Below are positions 5,129-5,937 of a DNA stretch of 5,937 nucleotides, piece by piece (position 1 is the stretch's first letter; each line of letters begins with the position of its first letter). A model generated the notes under the pieces. The model saw only the letters and a program-made list of their open reading frames with translations. It made no database searches and was not told where the DNA came from. The stretch is taken from positions 1-5,937 of the forward strand of contig CALIJD010000198.1 in NCBI GenBank assembly GCA_938017885.1, written 5' to 3'. A program made the position numbers and the translations under genes. The stretch is from an uncultured Granulicatella sp. (lineage in GTDB: Bacteria; Bacillota; Bacilli; Lactobacillales; Aerococcaceae).

Positions 5129-5937
5129 TTATTCCCCCTTAGTCGCTGGTTTCTTTACAAAAGAAATACCAACCATGACTACTAAGATTAGTAGAATACC
5201 GATGATAATGCCTCCTTGTGATCCAAATTGATTTAAGACTCCTAGTACGATACCAGAAAGTCCAAAGTCGGCATCTGAGAAGGTTGAACCCTCAAATCCA
5301 AGTCCGCCTAATACTGGCATTAGGAATACTGGTAAGAAACTAATTAATACGCCTTGGAAGAAGGCCCCGATGGTTGCTCCACGAACCCCACCAGAAGCAT
5401 TTCCGATAACACCGGCAGTTGCACCACAGAAGAAGTGAGGAACTACCCCTGGAAGAATGACCACACTTCCTGTAAGAATCATAATGACCATACTTGCCAA
5501 TCCCCCCGCAAAACTTGAAATGAATCCAATTAATACAGCGTTTGGAGCATATGGATAAACGATTGGGCAGTCAAGGGCAGGTTTTGAATCTGGAACCAGA
5601 CGTTCAGAAATCCCTTTGAACGCTGGAACGATTTCACCAAGGATGAGACGTACCCCTGCTAAGATGACAAAGACCCCTGCAGCAAATTGTCCCGCTAATT
5701 GTAAGGCGAAAACTAGGCTGCTTGTTCCATTGCTTAATTCTTGTTCAATATACGTAGAACCTGCAAAAATAGCTACAATCACATAAATAATCGTCATTGA
5801 AATGGTGATACTTACTGTGCTATCGCGTAAGAAAGCTAAACTCTTAGGAAAATGAATATCTTCTGTTGATTTTGATTTATCTCCAAAAATACTTCCTAAA
5901 AATCCACTTAACCAATACCCTAGTGCACTAAAGTGTC
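5129..5937 (-). CDS. ulaA: PTS ascorbate-family permease EIIC (UlaA/SgaT), C-terminal part
   Basis: The reading frame is open to the window edge, so the gene is partial at its 5' end. 268 residues are visible of an expected 450 or so. The methionine at 5797 is internal, because the 46 codons before it read as good UlaA sequence (GDKSKSTED, then FPKSLAFLRDSTVSITISM). Several membrane segments alternate with short loops (ITISMTIIYVIVAIF, LVFALQLAGQFAAGVFVILAG, AVLIGFISSFAGGLASMVIMI, GVVPHFFCGATAGVIGNASGG, IIIGILLILVVMVGISFV) and the chain ends in a basic tail. UlaA moves L-ascorbate across the membrane as the EIIB partner phosphorylates it. No EIIB domain is fused here, so separate EIIB and EIIA genes are expected just upstream, outside the window. 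The stop is 2 nt before the transketolase start. Family assignment is strong; ascorbate as substrate is only inferred, since relatives linked to transketolase may use another sugar. Confidence 0.9.
   Translation of the reverse strand, partial: HFSALGYWLSGFLGSIFGDKSKSTEDIHFPKSLAFLRDSTVSITISMTIIYVIVAIFAGSTYIEQELSNGTSSLVFALQLAGQFAAGVFVILAGVRLILGEIVPAFKGISERLVPDSKPALDCPIVYPYAPNAVLIGFISSFAGGLASMVIMILTGSVVILPGVVPHFFCGATAGVIGNASGGVRGATIGAFFQGVLISFLPVFLMPVLGGLGFEGSTFSDADFGLSGIVLGVLNQFGSQGGIIIGILLILVVMVGISFVKKPATKGE

Overview
The window is a low-GC, Gram-positive-type chromosomal segment in which every supportable gene lies on the minus strand. Ribosome binding sites are strong GGAGG-type sequences, mostly 7 nt from the start codon, and the rRNA methyltransferase is of the cysteine-poor RlmCD type. 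Together with the split transketolase/PTS operon this suggests Firmicutes, most likely Lactobacillales (a Carnobacteriaceae, Aerococcaceae or Streptococcaceae relative). I cannot name the genus with confidence.

In the direction of transcription (high to low coordinates), the window opens with a sugar-uptake operon cut by the right edge. It holds the C-terminal part of an ascorbate-family PTS permease (UlaA/SgaT, EIIC), then a transketolase encoded as two polypeptides: an N-terminal ThDP-binding subunit and a C-terminal subunit. The genes are packed with a 2-nt gap and a 4-nt ATGA overlap, and a strong hairpin terminator at about 3298-3340 directly follows the last stop codon. The likely logic is import and phosphorylation of an ascorbate-like or pentose-like substrate, followed by transketolase entry into the pentose phosphate pathway. 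The true substrate cannot be read from the sequence.

Next is a small accessory-looking cassette (about 2662-3224). A 34-bp perfect palindrome, made of two abutting 16-bp sites GTAACA-N4-TGTTAC, precedes a 90-aa acidic protein of unknown family. That gene overlaps by 65 nt a 98-aa basic XRE-family helix-turn-helix protein. The layout resembles an autoregulated toxin-antitoxin module with the partner gene first, but the first protein does not look like a RelE/HigB toxin. This is the most unusual part of the window.

After it comes a polytopic membrane protein with a DUF218 (YdcF/SanA/ElyC-like) domain, with its own extended -10 promoter and its own terminator. Last is a 23S rRNA uracil-C5 methyltransferase (RlmCD/TrmA family) with its own promoter and a visibly higher GC content (about 50% in sampled lines, against about 27-42% in sampled lines elsewhere). 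It carries all catalytic motifs but none of the four iron-sulfur cysteines of the classical RumA/RlmD enzymes. The final 68 bases at the left edge hold no gene I can support.
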